Shown: one piece after another, positions 63,151 to 64,000 of the stretch
Layout of the letters: every line of letters begins with the position of its first letter
How positions within the stretch are numbered: position 1 is the first letter of the stretch
NCBI RefSeq assembly: GCF_003970795.1
Contig: NZ_RWKW01000051.1
Span: 33,948 to 97,947 of the forward strand
Direction of reading: 5' to 3'
DNA length: 64,000 nucleotides
Origin: Aquibium carbonis
GTDB taxonomy: Bacteria; Pseudomonadota; Alphaproteobacteria; Rhizobiales; Rhizobiaceae
The notes under the pieces: model-generated
What the model saw: only the letters and a program-made list of their open reading frames with translations
The model's database searches: none
Told to the model about the DNA's origin: nothing
Position numbers and translations under genes: made by a program

Positions 63151-63870
63151 TCAAAGCGGCAGGTCGGCGTTGATCCGCGTGTCCCTGGAGACGTAGGCCT
63201 GTATCTGGCGAACGATCTGGTCGGCATGCGCCTTGGCGACGCGGTCGGCCCGCGCGACGTCCCTCGCCTCGATCGCGGCGATCATCTCCTCGTGCTCGTC
63301 GAGAAAGGCGAGCGGCAGGTCGTCGTCGAAGGAGGAGTAATAATAGCGCAGCAATCGACGGCCTTCGTCGAGCAGCCGTTCGAACAGTTCCGCGTAGTAG
63401 CCGTTGCGGCCGGCCCGCGCGATCGCGGCGTGGAAGTCGCGGTTGACCTCGATCATCGCCGCCACGTCGCGCTTCGACACCGCATCCGCGTAGGCCGCCT
63501 GGTGGGCGCGGATGCCGGCGAGCTCGCCGTCGCGGCGGTGGGCGGCGGCCAGCCGCGTCGTCACCCGGTACATCAAGGTGAGCGCATCGAAGAACTGCGG
63601 CAGGTCGAGGACGTCGATCGGCGCCACGACCGTGCCCCGGTTGGGCAGCGTGACGACCAGCCCCTCCCCCGCGAGCTTGACCAGCGCCTCGCGGATCGGC
63701 GTTCGCGACATGCCGAAGCGTTCGGTCAGCGCAACCTCGTCGATGGCGCTGCCGGGCGCGATCGTCAGCTCCAGGATCTCCCTCTTCAGGGTCGCATGGA
63801 CCGTCGACACGCCGCTGCCGCGTTTCGGCCGTGAGGCATCCGGTGCCGCGTCGCTGGTCTGGTCGTTCAT
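63151..63870 (-). CDS. GntR family (FCD-type) transcriptional regulator
   Basis: A 239-residue regulator. The winged helix spans about residues 20-90 (TLKREILELTIAPGSAIDEVALTERFGMSRTPIREALVKL, split VALTERFGMSRTPIREALVKL into ERFGMSRTPIREAL), followed by an FCD domain with the metal-site pattern NRDFHAAIARAGRN and DEHEEMIAAIEARD. I chose ATG 63870 (AAGGCGAGG upstream); an ATG at 63903 would add 11 residues. It lies 91 nt upstream of the DapA-family gene and probably controls it. Confidence 0.9.
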   Translation of the reverse strand: MNDQTSDAAPDASRPKRGSGVSTVHATLKREILELTIAPGSAIDEVALTERFGMSRTPIREALVKLAGEGLVVTLPNRGTVVAPIDVLDLPQFFDALTLMYRVTTRLAAAHRRDGELAGIRAHQAAYADAVSKRDVAAMIEVNRDFHAAIARAGRNGYYAELFERLLDEGRRLLRYYYSSFDDDLPLAFLDEHEEMIAAIEARDVARADRVAKAHADQIVRQIQAYVSRDTRINADLPL

Positions 63871-64000
63871 GGGCCTCGCCTTGCGCGCATGAGCCATTGG
63901 CAAAGGCGGTAGGTATCAGAGCGGGACCGCCGCCGATAGGTTTGGCTTGCGTTGTTGGTTGGGTGTTTTTGGGTGTTTTGGTCAAAAAAAATCCCCCGGG

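Noticed and set aside
63985..64000. A-run followed by CCCCCGGG at the very end of the window
   Set aside because: Could be part of a terminator or an intergenic run, but the window stops here and the second half cannot be seen.

Overview
The window is 64 kb of GC-rich DNA with dense, short-spaced, ATGA-overlapping operons. Six solute transport systems (TRAP, Opp/Dpp, Liv and PotABCD types), three GntR regulators, a LacI regulator, LemA and an autotransporter suggest a free-living or plant/marine-associated alphaproteobacterium, probably Rhizobiales/Hyphomicrobiales. I see no phage, IS element, integrase, CRISPR array or rRNA. The species assignment is inference.

Layout. (1) 1-3062: end of a TRAP transporter operon followed by TauE/SafE-like and BASS-like permeases. 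(2) 3073-5383: a CYTH-CHAD protein, tRNA-Asp(GTC) and tRNA-Val(TAC). (3) 5929-8752: a complete DctP-DctQ-DctM TRAP transporter on the minus strand. (4) 9298-24053: an unusual block of secreted or envelope proteins: an SH3-tailed protein, a von Willebrand A protein, a small secreted protein, a 1562-residue exported protein with four Cys/GLDPxxxDGG repeats, a lipoprotein, LemA, a DUF3137 protein and two small exported proteins. It ends in a 606-residue regulator that joins an alpha/beta-hydrolase fold (catalytic Ser and His apparently lost), a PAS-like region and a LuxR-type HTH. Four copies of an approximately 20-bp palindrome (core GTCACTCA-N2-TGAGTGAC) sit in front of the transcription units of this block, including the regulator's own promoter region. 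I read this as one regulon and as the most novel part of the window.

(5) 24115-25425: an SSS-type symporter. (6) 25653-37004: an amidase and a LacI regulator divergent from an eight-gene operon (M20 hydrolase, peptide-type binding protein, FAD oxidase, DUF1028, two permeases, two ATPases), with a compound LacI operator between them; this looks like uptake and breakdown of an N-acylated or amide-linked amine or amino acid. (7) 37217-37972: an exported FecR-like protein. (8) 38256-46822: a Liv-type ABC transporter with an aldo/keto reductase-RidA fusion, a second aldo/keto reductase, a TIGR04076 protein, a GntR regulator and a Liv binding protein. (9) 46929-59661: a PotABCD-type importer with two paralogous GT1-fold glycosyltransferase-like proteins, two aldehyde dehydrogenases, two small cupins, a saccharopine-dehydrogenase-like oxidoreductase and a GntR regulator with two winged helices. 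(10) 59762-62041: an autotransporter with internal repeats. (11) 62112-63870: a DapA-family lyase and its likely GntR regulator.

Regions 6, 8 and 9 share one plan: regulator, importer and a set of catabolic enzymes. Their substrates cannot be read from sequence alone. Start codons were chosen from ribosome-binding sites and overlaps; alternatives are stated where they matter.
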